A DNA stretch of 64,000 bases from Xanthomarina gelatinilytica (GTDB lineage Bacteria; Bacteroidota; Bacteroidia; Flavobacteriales; Flavobacteriaceae): NCBI RefSeq assembly GCF_000348685.1, contig NZ_ANLA01000013.1:62001-126000 (forward strand), written 5' to 3'. Positions 26,305-35,736 of the stretch are shown piece by piece. A program made the position numbers and the translations under genes. A model generated the notes under the pieces. That model saw only the letters and a program-made list of their open reading frames with translations. It did no database searches and had not been told where the DNA came from. Each line of letters starts with the position of its first letter. The first letter of the stretch is position 1.

Positions 26305-26811
26305 ATGAAACGTATTTTAATTATTTTTATTTGTTGTCAGGTGTTTTTTTCTTGTGAAAAACCAAAAGAAACAACAGACATCAATCCCATAAATTGGAAA
26401 AATCGCGCTGTAAAACTTAAGGAGTCCGACAGTTTAAAAACAGGTCAAAGCTATCTATCGGTTTATTCAGAAATCTATAGCATTACAGAACACAGAACCA
26501 TAAATTTAACTGTAACCGTAAGTTTGAGAAATGTAAGCACCACACATGAAATTTATTTGCTTAAAGCCAATTATTACAACACCAAAGGCGATTTGATACG
26601 TACTTATTTTAATGATCCAATTTCCCTAAAACCCTTGGAAACCATAGAAATTATAATTGATGAAAAAGACACTCATGGTGGTTCTGGGGCAAATTTTGTT
26701 TTTGATTGGGCCTTAAAGCACAACGAGCATGAACCTTTGTTCGAAGCTGTAATGATTTCTACCTCTGGACAACAAGGGATTTCTTTTACCACCCAAGGTG
26801 TTAAATTGTAA
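26305..26811 (+). CDS. DUF3124-domain lipoprotein
   Basis: The 168-residue protein has a lipoprotein signal (IFICCQVFFSC, Cys17). Its body matches DUF3124: GQSYLSVYSEIYSITEHRTINLTVTVSLRNVS, LKANYYNTKGDLIRTYF, LKPLETIEIIIDEKDTHGGSGANFVFDW, and a C-terminal FEAVMISTSGQQGISFTTQG. The family is beta-rich and of unknown function. A bidirectional terminator follows before the huge convergent secreted gene. Confidence 0.85.
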   Translation: MKRILIIFICCQVFFSCEKPKETTDINPINWKNRAVKLKESDSLKTGQSYLSVYSEIYSITEHRTINLTVTVSLRNVSTTHEIYLLKANYYNTKGDLIRTYFNDPISLKPLETIEIIIDEKDTHGGSGANFVFDWALKHNEHEPLFEAVMISTSGQQGISFTTQGVKL

Positions 26812-26832
26812 GAGTATCCAAACCTAAAAAAG

Positions 26833-26867
26833 AAACAGGCTTTAAGCAACTTGCTTAAAGCCTGTTT
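26833..26867. terminator. Bidirectional terminator between DUF3124 gene and the haloperoxidase-fusion gene
   Basis: AAACAGGCTTTAAG (26833-26846) pairs with CTTAAAGCCTGTTT (26854-26867) with a seven-base loop (CAACTTG). It is flanked by A on the left and T on the right and so can terminate both convergent genes. Confidence 0.85.
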
Positions 26868-26887
26868 TATTTAAAGCATGGAAAGGC

Positions 26888-29800
26888 TTAACTGCCTTTT
26901 TTAACCATGATTTTTTTAGTATAACCATTCCATCTTAAAAAGTAAATACCAGATGAAGTACCTGAAGGGATGGTGACTCTACTTGAATTATTTTGGTAAT
27001 TAAAATCCACTTGGTTGATTTTAATAAGTCTTCCACTTATATCAAACATCTCAAATGTATCAGATGGTTTTACATTCGTAACATTAATATATTCTCCAGA
27101 ATTTACAGGGTTCGGATAAACATTGGACAATTCATAGTCTTTTATCCCAATGGTATTCGGATAAAAGTATGGCAAGGCAAAATCATACGCCTCCACGCCA
27201 ATTTCTTCACCAGCTAAACGTCCTGGAATGTCATCGGCTGGCGGATGGATACCTCCCCAGATTCTGGACAAACTACATTGGTCTGAAGCATCTCTATAAG
27301 TCGCCCATTGTAATACTACATCTACAGAAGGGCCCTCTTCAAACACTAAAAATTCATTTTGTCTGGCATGAAATTCTCCCATACCTCCTGGAAAATACTC
27401 GTCGCCTGTAATTAATGTCATGACTTCAGCAGCAGCTCTGGAATAGGTGGAGTGACCAGATACATAACCTGCAAATGGAGGTGTTACAAATGAAGGTCTT
27501 TGGTAAGGCCACCAATCTTCAGACAACACCCAACCTACACCTGCTGTGTCTGTGTCTGTATTGTTTACATAGTCATGACCTCTCCAAGTATACAATTTAA
27601 TTTTGCCTACATGTTGATCTAAAGCACCTGCCAATGGATCTCCAGACTCAACGACCTCAATGTATCCTGGCTGTAAAGGAATCCCTTCTGGATCGTAATT
27701 GCTTAAAGACTGATTGGTGCTCTGCCCTTTGGATGCCATATAACGAATGGCCGAAATTGGTCGGATATAATCATACCAACCCTTAATTCCCCAAGCAGTG
27801 ATAGCCGAATCGTGCATGGCGCCACCAAGTACAAAGTAACTTTTCACATCCCACTCCAAAGGATCCAGTTCTGGGCCCTGACCATTGAACCTTTTTTCAA
27901 ACAGTGGATGATCAGACACATAATTCAAAAGTGTAAACCAGTGTCCTGGTGGTGTTTCAGAGTCTGGACCATCTGCCCAAAACTCTGCTAGAACCCTTGT
28001 ATAATCTCCCCTAGGAACCATCTGCTGGGCATAAGGCTGCCCTGTAACCGGATTCACGCTTCTTCCTGTACTGATATCGCCTCCATTTAAAACATCGTAA
28101 AAACTAGGGTATTGTAAATAACTTGTTGGTAAGGAAGAGGCTGAAATATTACCAATGGAATTAGGGGAAATATCCCACATCACACCATCGGAAGGGTCTA
28201 AATGAGAGCCCCAAATAGATACCAACGAGAAATTCCATTTATAAGCGTTGCTCGATTGACTGGTACCTGTATTGTCTAAATAAGGAGGATCTCCTGGATC
28301 TTTATAAACCAGATAGTTATGACCATCTCTTTGATGGGTAGTCATATCTGTTGAAGATAAAGCAAATGTATTTACATTTCCCCATTCTGGTCCCAAAAAA
28401 GGAATCATGGCACCATCAATAAGATTTCCACTTTGATCGATATAGGTATCCAAACTTAACGATTGCCATCTGTTTGGAAAAATAATGGTATTATCTTCGT
28501 AAGCTGGAGCCAATGGAGGGTTAACGGGTTCGTAATAAGCATTATCATAACCGGAAGCTTCCCTGGAACCATCCGTCAAGCCATAACTGATTATCGTCTG
28601 CGCCACATAATTCCCTAAATCGGCTGCATTTCCAGATTGATAATTGGTAGAAGTATAATTGATAGGATAATTTAATTCATCCATTAAATAATCGAAACGT
28701 TCTTGAGATTCTTGGGCTCCAGGCGAATTGGCAAACCTTTCGCTTAACAGTCTGTACATGGCATAACTAATTGCCTTGTTGTTAGATGCCTGATTTCCTT
28801 CGCTTGGAGTAAAGTTATCCAAAACACTTACAAAACCATGAACCTGGTTCCCCATTAAATAAGGTACTGCAGTAGGATCGTAAATAGCCCAAATATCATA
28901 CATGGCCACACTGGAATGAAACAAATTCCTAGCATGTACTGTTGGTCTGGCAAAATCATTTCTAATTGCGTCCAAGAGTGCTTCATTCCATAATCTTGCA
29001 ACAGATATATGGTCTTCGGTTTGATTCAAATCCAGATCTACAGCTAAGGTTACCAAAGGACTATAACAAGTGCCATCGTTCTCTATAACCGAAACCGTTC
29101 CAGCAGTATTTACACCCCATCTTACGGTAATCTGTCCAGTTCCCTGACCAGAAACCAACTCGCCACCAGAGACCTCCCAAAAAGTTGATGAACCAGATGT
29201 GGTTGGATAACTGTAAATGGCTTCCCTTAAAAATCCTGAAAACGTTGGACCAGAGATCACGCCAGACGGTAAATAGGTACAGGAATTATCATTCACGGTT
29301 GCCGATGGGTTATAAGAACAGGATTGTGGATCTGTACAACCATATATTTTAACACTAGGTGATACTGAAAGTGTGGCCAAACCAACACCTTCTGTTGCCT
29401 TTACGTGGGTATCGGCTGTAATGTTGTGATAGGTCTCCACCAAGCCCGATGGCCATTTTATGGTTAAATCTGTTACAGTGGTTTCAGCATTTAAGCCAAA
29501 CACAACGGGTTTGATACTTTGTCCCAAAAACCCGACACCATTAAAATATTTCTTGAAAGTTCCACTATTGGTTACAATGGTCAACTCGGTACCAATGGCA
29601 CTTCTGTTTGAAGTAACCCCTTCTAAAGACACTTTTAAATAATGGATGGCATTGGGCTGATCAAAACTAAGGGTCTTGTTTTCATATAAATAGGAATGGG
29701 CATCTGTATTTGTTAAAAACAAATCCAAATCGCCATCATTATCATAATCAAAATCCAAAGCTTCATGACTTATGGTTAAATCATATAAATTGGCAGCAAT

Positions 29801-30928
29801 GGTTTCATCTGAAAAATTGTTCAATCCTTCAACATAATTATTTTTAAAATACTTATTGTATTCTGCGCCTCTATTTTCAAACAGGTAACCATTTGCTATA
29901 AACAAATCATCATCGCCATCCAAATCCAAATCGGCAAACTTGGCTCCCCAAGCCCAACCAGCTCCAACAAGATTATTAACCACTGAGTTTTCAAAAAAAG
30001 TATTGTCGCCATTATTGGTATACAATACTTGTTCATCCACTCCTGTGTTATAAATATCAAAAGCGCCATCGTTATTATAGTCTGCAATAGTGATACCCAT
30101 ATCATCTATATGCGTTGTAAAACCATAAGCCATAGCTTGCTCAGAAAAACCTGTTCCTCCTTGATTGATGTACAAATAGTTTCTTTGGGCAAAATCATTG
30201 GCAACATAAAGGTCCATAAACCCATCACTGTTGAAGTCGAATGGAGTTGCTGTAAAACTGTTATGAGGCCAAGATTCATCCATTCCCATACTTACGGTAA
30301 CATCGGTAAAGGTACCGTCTCCGTTGTTTTGATACAATAAGTTTGAAGCACATGCGCCCCAATCACAGATATATATATCTAAAAATCCATCGTTATTGTA
30401 ATCAAACCAGGTAGCACCAGAAAATTGGCATGAATTTGCAACATTGAATCCAGCTGTTGCCGTTACATTTTGAAACGTGCCATCACCTTGATTTCTGTAT
30501 AGTAGTACATTGAAGGTATTGGTAAAAAACAAATCAGGAAAGCCATCATTGTCATAATCTCCCCAATAAGCACCAATTTTAAAACCATCGAAAACATAAA
30601 ACTCGCCATCCAGGCTATAATCCTGAATCAACAAGTTTGTCAATCCAGAGGCTACAGTTACATCTGTAAAAGAACCGTCGTCATTGTTCCGGAAAAGCCT
30701 ACTATGGGTTCTTTCTATCCCATTCCTGTCTATGGACTTGGCAACAACAAATAAATCCATGACATTATCGCCATTATAATCTGCAACAGCAACGCCATTG
30801 TTCTGCTCCAAAATTCCAAGACCGGAAATTGCCTCTGCCCTTTCAAAAACCTGGGCAGTTAATTGAAACGAAAAACATGTAAAAATAAGAATGCTATTAA
30901 TTAGTTTTAAATGTAATTTTGTTTTCAT
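26888..30928 (-). CDS. Secreted VCBS/FG-GAP + ASPIC/UnbV + vanadium-haloperoxidase-type fusion with T9SS tail
   Basis: The 1346-residue exoprotein has a signal peptide (1-26, ending LTAQ). Seven calcium-binding FG-GAP/VCBS motifs (for example DYDNDGFPDLFF, DLDLDGDDDLFI) span about 40-430. An ASPIC/UnbV domain lies at about 435-530, then a Cys-rich GCTDPQSCSYNPSATVNDN unit, then a PKD-like domain (about 565-640). The C-terminal half is a vanadium-dependent haloperoxidase-type (PAP2-related) domain with all vanadate ligands: Lys1049 and Arg1056 (KX6RP), Ser1157-Gly-His1159 (VSGH instead of PSGH), Arg1222 and His1228 (SRX5HPPAD). The end (NVYPNPVNSG...) is a type A type IX sorting domain. It probably halogenates, or dephosphorylates a substrate, outside the cell; vanadium loading needs proof. 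Confidence 0.88.
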   Translation of the reverse strand: MKTKLHLKLINSILIFTCFSFQLTAQVFERAEAISGLGILEQNNGVAVADYNGDNVMDLFVVAKSIDRNGIERTHSRLFRNNDDGSFTDVTVASGLTNLLIQDYSLDGEFYVFDGFKIGAYWGDYDNDGFPDLFFTNTFNVLLYRNQGDGTFQNVTATAGFNVANSCQFSGATWFDYNNDGFLDIYICDWGACASNLLYQNNGDGTFTDVTVSMGMDESWPHNSFTATPFDFNSDGFMDLYVANDFAQRNYLYINQGGTGFSEQAMAYGFTTHIDDMGITIADYNNDGAFDIYNTGVDEQVLYTNNGDNTFFENSVVNNLVGAGWAWGAKFADLDLDGDDDLFIANGYLFENRGAEYNKYFKNNYVEGLNNFSDETIAANLYDLTISHEALDFDYDNDGDLDLFLTNTDAHSYLYENKTLSFDQPNAIHYLKVSLEGVTSNRSAIGTELTIVTNSGTFKKYFNGVGFLGQSIKPVVFGLNAETTVTDLTIKWPSGLVETYHNITADTHVKATEGVGLATLSVSPSVKIYGCTDPQSCSYNPSATVNDNSCTYLPSGVISGPTFSGFLREAIYSYPTTSGSSTFWEVSGGELVSGQGTGQITVRWGVNTAGTVSVIENDGTCYSPLVTLAVDLDLNQTEDHISVARLWNEALLDAIRNDFARPTVHARNLFHSSVAMYDIWAIYDPTAVPYLMGNQVHGFVSVLDNFTPSEGNQASNNKAISYAMYRLLSERFANSPGAQESQERFDYLMDELNYPINYTSTNYQSGNAADLGNYVAQTIISYGLTDGSREASGYDNAYYEPVNPPLAPAYEDNTIIFPNRWQSLSLDTYIDQSGNLIDGAMIPFLGPEWGNVNTFALSSTDMTTHQRDGHNYLVYKDPGDPPYLDNTGTSQSSNAYKWNFSLVSIWGSHLDPSDGVMWDISPNSIGNISASSLPTSYLQYPSFYDVLNGGDISTGRSVNPVTGQPYAQQMVPRGDYTRVLAEFWADGPDSETPPGHWFTLLNYVSDHPLFEKRFNGQGPELDPLEWDVKSYFVLGGAMHDSAITAWGIKGWYDYIRPISAIRYMASKGQSTNQSLSNYDPEGIPLQPGYIEVVESGDPLAGALDQHVGKIKLYTWRGHDYVNNTDTDTAGVGWVLSEDWWPYQRPSFVTPPFAGYVSGHSTYSRAAAEVMTLITGDEYFPGGMGEFHARQNEFLVFEEGPSVDVVLQWATYRDASDQCSLSRIWGGIHPPADDIPGRLAGEEIGVEAYDFALPYFYPNTIGIKDYELSNVYPNPVNSGEYINVTNVKPSDTFEMFDISGRLIKINQVDFNYQNNSSRVTIPSGTSSGIYFLRWNGYTKKIMVKKGS

Positions 30929-31074
30929 CTTGTATTATTTTAACATAAATGAATACATAATTACTTACTCTAAAAAATATAATCTATCAAATGCGAAATA
31001 TAATCTTTTAACTGTATTTTAACATTGTATTTCCTTAAACAAAACTGCTTATAATCACTTCGTTTTTAAAGAGT

Positions 31075-31764
31075 TCAAGGAGTGGAATTTGAAACTTGAA
31101 GCAGCTTTCCATTATAATATTTTTGTCCGTTCAATGAGAAATCAAAAATATATTTGGCCATATCCAGAGCTGTTATTGGAGCTTGATATCCTGGAAAGGC
31201 TTCTTCCAACATTTCTGTTTGTACTGCTCCCAAGGCCAACACGTTAAAACGGGGTCCTGTTTCTTTGTATTCTTCGGCCAATAATTCGGTTAAGGTTATA
31301 ACAGCCCCTTTACTGGAAGAATAGGCCGAAAGTCCCGGAAATTTCATACTTCCCTGTACACCTCCCATGGAACTTATGCTTACCACATGACTTTCTTTGT
31401 TGGTAAATGGCAAGATGGTCCTGATCATTTCAGAAACCCCAAACACGTTTGTTTGATATACTTGCTGAAATTCCTGATATGTGGTTTCTTTAAAAGGTTT
31501 ATTCAGTAAAGCACCAGCATTGTTTATTAACACATCTACCTGCTGCTTCCATTCTTTACGAATAAATGCATCCACTTCACTATAAGATTCAGGATCAGAT
31601 AAATCGAAAGAAAACGTGGTAACGTTTTGTAATTGAAGTTTTGATATGGGTTGATGATTCCTGGACAAAGCCAAAACACGATGTCCTTGGGCTGCAAATA
31701 GCTGTACCAATTCGTAACCAATCCCTCTGCTTGTGCCTGTAACAATAATATGTTTACTCTTCAT
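31075..31764 (-). CDS. Short-chain dehydrogenase/reductase
   Basis: This 229-residue classical SDR (from the Met at 31764, MKSKHIIVTGTSRGIG) has TGTSRGIG, the NNAGALLN loop, the catalytic Ser in VSISSMGG and YSSSK (Tyr/Lys). It resembles 3-oxoacyl-ACP reductase or sepiapterin-type SDRs, but no substrate can be assigned. The start overlaps the M28 peptidase by about 11 bp, so translation is coupled. An alternative start three codons upstream (31773) is possible. Confidence 0.88.
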   Translation of the reverse strand: MKSKHIIVTGTSRGIGYELVQLFAAQGHRVLALSRNHQPISKLQLQNVTTFSFDLSDPESYSEVDAFIRKEWKQQVDVLINNAGALLNKPFKETTYQEFQQVYQTNVFGVSEMIRTILPFTNKESHVVSISSMGGVQGSMKFPGLSAYSSSKGAVITLTELLAEEYKETGPRFNVLALGAVQTEMLEEAFPGYQAPITALDMAKYIFDFSLNGQKYYNGKLLQVSNSTP

Positions 31765-32785
31765 ATAATACAATTTCTTTGGTTGGAGTTAGACTCATTT
31801 TTTCAATAACAGGAATCATGCTGTTTATTAATGATGACATATGCTGATAGTCCAGTTGATCGGCTTCATCATCCACATGGTGATAATAATCATAATTGGA
31901 CAAATCACAAGAGGCAATGGTCTGACATGGCAATTTAAAGGCCTCGTAAAATGGGTGATTGTCGGAAGCTTTAAACAACTGATATTGCTTAGCTATTTCC
32001 GATAATCCCACCAAGTTGCTTCCTGCGTATTCATTGATTTTTGCTGCCATATTGGATAAATCGTAACCCGTTACAAAAGCCACATAATCCCTATCGGTAA
32101 AAGGAACACCAATCATTTCAAAGTTTAACATGGTGTACAAATCAATACCTTCGGTTTTTAATTTCCCTGCCAAATGTTTAGAACCCAACAAACCCATTTC
32201 TTCAGCAGAAAAAAGCACAAACATCAAGCTTCTTCCATGGGATTTTTTCTTTGAAAAATATGTTGCCATTGCCAAAACAGCACTGGTTCCGGAAGCATTG
32301 TCGTTTGCTCCATTGGCTATGGAATCGTTTTCAACTACTTTTCCATACCCAATATGATCGTAATGTGCACCTATGATGATAACTTCCTCTTTAAGCAAGG
32401 CATCCTGACCTTCCAAAAAACCTATAATATTATAGGCATGCTTATCGCCTACCAAAAACGAATCCCTATAGGTTTCAAAATATGGCTTCAACTGGTTGGC
32501 CTTAAATGTATTTTCAATAAAAGCAGCAGCCTGTTCAATTCCTTCAGTTCCCGTTCCCCTTCCTTTCAATTCATCGGAAGCCAAAAAACCAACCGTTTCT
32601 TTAAGTTCTGAACTTGAAATTAAAGGGATGTCTACTGTTTCGGCAGACGATGTCATGATCACATCGTTTTTTGAAGGTTCTGGAATAATGTTCTCCTTGG
32701 GATTGTCGTTGTTCATAACCACAGTCGTGGATTTACAACCAAGCAACAGCAATGTGATACTGATAAGAAATAAAAAATGTTTCAT
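31754..32785 (-). CDS. M28-family metallopeptidase lipoprotein
   Basis: The 343-residue protein has a lipoprotein signal (LLLLGC, Cys17) and an M28 aminopeptidase domain. Di-zinc ligands are GAHYDHIG (His), GANDNASGT (Asp), FSAEEMGL (catalytic Glu and ligand), NFEMIG and DNHPFYEAF (His). The usual Asp of the NLDM-like motif is Glu here (NFEM); this occurs in other Bacteroidota M28 members. It is periplasmic or surface-anchored and trims peptides from the N-terminus. It overlaps the SDR downstream. Confidence 0.9.
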   Translation of the reverse strand: MKHFLFLISITLLLLGCKSTTVVMNNDNPKENIIPEPSKNDVIMTSSAETVDIPLISSSELKETVGFLASDELKGRGTGTEGIEQAAAFIENTFKANQLKPYFETYRDSFLVGDKHAYNIIGFLEGQDALLKEEVIIIGAHYDHIGYGKVVENDSIANGANDNASGTSAVLAMATYFSKKKSHGRSLMFVLFSAEEMGLLGSKHLAGKLKTEGIDLYTMLNFEMIGVPFTDRDYVAFVTGYDLSNMAAKINEYAGSNLVGLSEIAKQYQLFKASDNHPFYEAFKLPCQTIASCDLSNYDYYHHVDDEADQLDYQHMSSLINSMIPVIEKMSLTPTKEIVLYEE

Positions 32786-32811
32786 AGGTTTAGCGTATTT
32801 TGTTTAAAGAT

Positions 32812-32851
32812 AAAAAAACCTGTTCCAATTAAAATGAAACAGGTTTTTTTT
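32812..32851 (-). terminator. Terminator after pdhC
   Basis: AAACCTGTT (32816-32824) and AACAGGTTT (32838-32846) form a stem with a 13-base loop. Reading on the minus strand the stem is followed by a T tract, so it stops transcripts from pdhA-pdhC before the M28 gene. Confidence 0.75.
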
Positions 32852-32876
32852 ATTAGGGTATTCCTGCTGAAAATAT

Positions 32877-34556
32877 TTATACCAGCATGGTCACAGGATT
32901 TTCAATATATCCTTTAAGAGTGAGCAAAAACTCCGATCCCGTAGCACCATCAACAGTTCTATGGTCACAAGCCATGGTAAGTTTCATGGTGTGCCCAACA
33001 ACTATTTGTCCGTTTTTAACCACAGGTTTTTCTATAATGGCTCCAACGGATAGTATGGCCGAATTTGGCTGGTTGATGATAGACGTAAAACTCTCTATCC
33101 CAAACATTCCCAAATTGGAAATGGTAAACGTACTGCCTTCCATCTCTTGTGGTGTCAACTTTTTGTTTCTGGCTTTTACAGCAAAATCCTTAACGGCTGC
33201 TCCAATCTGTGTCAGACTTTGTTCATTGGCAAATTTCACTACTGGTACCACCAAACCATCTGGAACAGCAACTGCCACACCTATATGTACATGGTTGTTT
33301 AATTGCATTTTATCATCAAACCATTGTGAATTTACTTGTGGATGCTTTTTCAAAGCCAAGGCACAGGCCTTAACTATCATGTCGTTATAGGATATTTTGG
33401 TGTCTGGTAACGAATTGTATTGCTCACGGAACGCTATGGCATGTTCCATATTAAACTCCACATTTAAGTAATAATGTGGTGCCGTAAATTTGGATTCAGC
33501 CAATCGTTTGGCAATCACTTTACGCATTTGCGAGTGTTTAACCTCATCAAAATCTTCCTGTCCTGTTGGTACAAATTTCCCAACCGAAGCTGAAGCAGCA
33601 GGTGTAAAGTTCTCGATATCTCGTTTAATGATTCTGCCATTTTCGCCAGACCCTTTTACTTGTTGAATATTTATCCCTTTTTCATCTGCCATTTTTTTGG
33701 CCAAAGGTGAAATAAAAATTCTACTTGAATCTGAACTTGACGTTGATGAAGAACTTGATCCGGAACCTGAAGTGGCACTTGTTTGCTTAGGTGCCTCCTG
33801 AGGTGCATTTTCTTTTTTCTTGGAAGCTGTACCTGCTCCTGTTGTTTCGCTTTTGGTGGAAGCTCCTTCGGCTTTAAAGTTTTTGGCAATGGCAGAAACA
33901 TCTGTGCCTTCTGGACCTATAATGGCCAAAAGTGCATCAACTTTGGCAGATTCACCTTCCTCTAAACCAACATGCAATAAGGTTCCTGCTTGGAAACTTT
34001 CAAATTCCATGGTTGCCTTATCTGTTTCAATTTCGGCTAAAATATCGCCTTCAGATACCTGATCGCCTACTTTTTTTAGCCAAGTTGCAACGGTTCCTTC
34101 TTCCATGGTATCACTTAATCGCGGCATGGTCACTACAGTAACCCCTTCTGGGAGTTCGGTTGTGTTATTGGAATCGTTATGGGATGCTTCGTCTTCGCTC
34201 TGTGCAACTTTATCATCTTTGGATTTTTCATCTTCCTTTGATCGGTCCGATGTTTTATCCTCTTTGGAATTTGAAGCTTGCGTTTTGGAATTTGAAATTA
34301 AATCTGAGATATCTTCTCCTTCCTCGCCAATAATGGCCAACAATTCGTCAACTTTTGTGGTTTCCCCTTCTTGAACACCTATGTGTAACAAGGTCCCTTG
34401 ATGAAAGGACTCAAACTCCATGGTGGCTTTATCTGTTTCAATTTCGGCAAGGATATCACCTTCCTCTACTTTATCTCCAACCTTTTTCAACCAAGTAGCC
34501 ACAGTGCCCTCTTCCATGGTATCGCTTAAACGAGGCATGTTTATAATTTCTGCCAT
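32877..34556 (-). CDS. pdhC: Pyruvate dehydrogenase E2 (dihydrolipoamide acetyltransferase)
   Basis: E2 transfers the acetyl group from lipoate to CoA and forms the complex core. The 559-residue protein has two lipoyl domains, each with the lipoylation Lys in EIETDKATMEF (about residues 43 and 175), joined by a Lys/Asp/Ser-rich linker. A Gly/Ser/Thr-rich linker follows, then an E1/E3-binding domain (ISPLAKKMADEKGINIQQVKG) at about 285-320. The catalytic domain ends with MACDHRTVDGATGSEFL (His/Asp). The two lipoyl domains are nearly identical, indicating a tandem duplication. It starts 3 bp after pdhA; E1 beta and E3 are not in this window. Confidence 0.95.
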   Translation of the reverse strand: MAEIINMPRLSDTMEEGTVATWLKKVGDKVEEGDILAEIETDKATMEFESFHQGTLLHIGVQEGETTKVDELLAIIGEEGEDISDLISNSKTQASNSKEDKTSDRSKEDEKSKDDKVAQSEDEASHNDSNNTTELPEGVTVVTMPRLSDTMEEGTVATWLKKVGDQVSEGDILAEIETDKATMEFESFQAGTLLHVGLEEGESAKVDALLAIIGPEGTDVSAIAKNFKAEGASTKSETTGAGTASKKKENAPQEAPKQTSATSGSGSSSSSTSSSDSSRIFISPLAKKMADEKGINIQQVKGSGENGRIIKRDIENFTPAASASVGKFVPTGQEDFDEVKHSQMRKVIAKRLAESKFTAPHYYLNVEFNMEHAIAFREQYNSLPDTKISYNDMIVKACALALKKHPQVNSQWFDDKMQLNNHVHIGVAVAVPDGLVVPVVKFANEQSLTQIGAAVKDFAVKARNKKLTPQEMEGSTFTISNLGMFGIESFTSIINQPNSAILSVGAIIEKPVVKNGQIVVGHTMKLTMACDHRTVDGATGSEFLLTLKGYIENPVTMLV

Positions 34557-34559
34557 AGC

Positions 34560-35558
34560 TTATAATTTGTGTTGTATAAATGGATAATCTTTTTGTTCGT
34601 AAACAGCATCGTACATCACATTTATTTCTGGATAAGGCGATTCTTCGGCAAACTTTTCACATTCGTTTACCAAATCCTTCACTCGCTTATCAATTTTCTT
34701 TAGTTCGGCTTCCGTAGCATATTTCTTTTCAAGAATAACATCCTTTACTTGGGTAATTGGGTCTATTTTCTTGTACTCCTCTACTTCTTCCTTTGTTCTG
34801 TAATGCTGTGCATCACTCATTGAGTGACCTCTATATCTGTATGTTTTTAGTTCCAGGAATGTTGGACCGTCACCTCTTCTGGCTCTTTGTATGGCTTCAT
34901 CAAACGCTTCGGCCACTTTCACAGGATTCATACCATCAACAGGTCCACAAGGCATATCGTAGCCCAAACCTAACTTCCAAATATCTGTATGGTTGGCTGT
35001 ACGTTCTACCGATGTTCCCATGGCGTATCCATTGTTTTCACAAACAAAAACAACAGGAAGTTTCCATAGCATGGCCATGTTAAATGTTTCATGAAGCGAA
35101 CCTTGTCTGGCTGCTCCATCACCAAAGCAGCAAAGGGTTACGGCATCTATATTGTGGTATTTATCTCCAAATGCAATACCTGCCCCTAATGGAATTTGAC
35201 CTCCAACAATACCATGTCCTCCATAAAAACGGTGCTCTTTTGAGAATATGTGCATGGATCCTCCAAGTCCTTGGGATGTTCCTGTGGCTTTTCCATACAA
35301 TTCTGCCATAACACGCTTTGGGTCTTCTCCCATCCCTATAGGTTGCACGTGGTTACGGTAAGCCGTGATCATTTTGTCCTTGGTTAAATCCATGGCATGT
35401 AATGCTCCAGCCAATACAGCTTCTTGACCATTATATAAGTGAAGAAATCCTCTTACTTTTTGTTGAATGTAAACAGCAGCAAGTTTGTCTTCAAACTTTC
35501 TCCAAAACAACATGTCTTCATACCATTTAAGGTACACTTCTTTGGTTATTTTTTGCAT
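34560..35558 (-). CDS. pdhA: Pyruvate dehydrogenase E1 alpha subunit
   Basis: E1 alpha binds thiamine diphosphate and decarboxylates pyruvate with E1 beta. The 332-residue protein shows the TPP motif CCFGDGAARQGSLHETFNMA, then VFVCENNGYAMGTSV. The loop TYRYRGHSMSDAQHYR holds the residues that bind the cofactor phosphate and the phosphorylation-site Ser position. Its stop lies 3 bp before pdhC, so they form one operon. The upstream neighbour is cdd on the same strand; the 178-bp gap between them contains hairpins but no gene. Confidence 0.95.
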   Translation of the reverse strand: MQKITKEVYLKWYEDMLFWRKFEDKLAAVYIQQKVRGFLHLYNGQEAVLAGALHAMDLTKDKMITAYRNHVQPIGMGEDPKRVMAELYGKATGTSQGLGGSMHIFSKEHRFYGGHGIVGGQIPLGAGIAFGDKYHNIDAVTLCCFGDGAARQGSLHETFNMAMLWKLPVVFVCENNGYAMGTSVERTANHTDIWKLGLGYDMPCGPVDGMNPVKVAEAFDEAIQRARRGDGPTFLELKTYRYRGHSMSDAQHYRTKEEVEEYKKIDPITQVKDVILEKKYATEAELKKIDKRVKDLVNECEKFAEESPYPEINVMYDAVYEQKDYPFIQHKL

Positions 35559-35621
35559 TTAAGTAAATATTAAAAAAATAATTTCTGTAAAGCCTTTTGC
35601 AAGGCTAAAGAATAAAAATAC

Positions 35622-35639
35622 CTCTTTTGAAAAAAAGAG
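35622..35639 (-). terminator. Weak terminator between cdd and pdhA
   Basis: On the minus strand CTCTTTT pairs with AAAAGAG around TTTC and is followed by GTATTTTTATT. The stem is short and AT-rich, so this is only a possible stop for cdd. A second hairpin (AGCCTT / AAGGCT) lies at 35592-35607. Confidence 0.35.
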
Positions 35640-35736
35640 TTAAACAATTAACAAAAGTAACACTTTAGTCACTAATGAAAAAACTGTAAATCGTAAAATT
35701 TTTTTAGAAGTGTTCAATAAATAGGTATTGGGCTGT

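Noticed and set aside
33671-33901. Minus-strand frame over the pdhC linker (76 codons)
   Set aside because: It is the shifted reading frame of the Ser/Thr/Gly linker of PdhC, which itself reads well as a swinging-arm linker.
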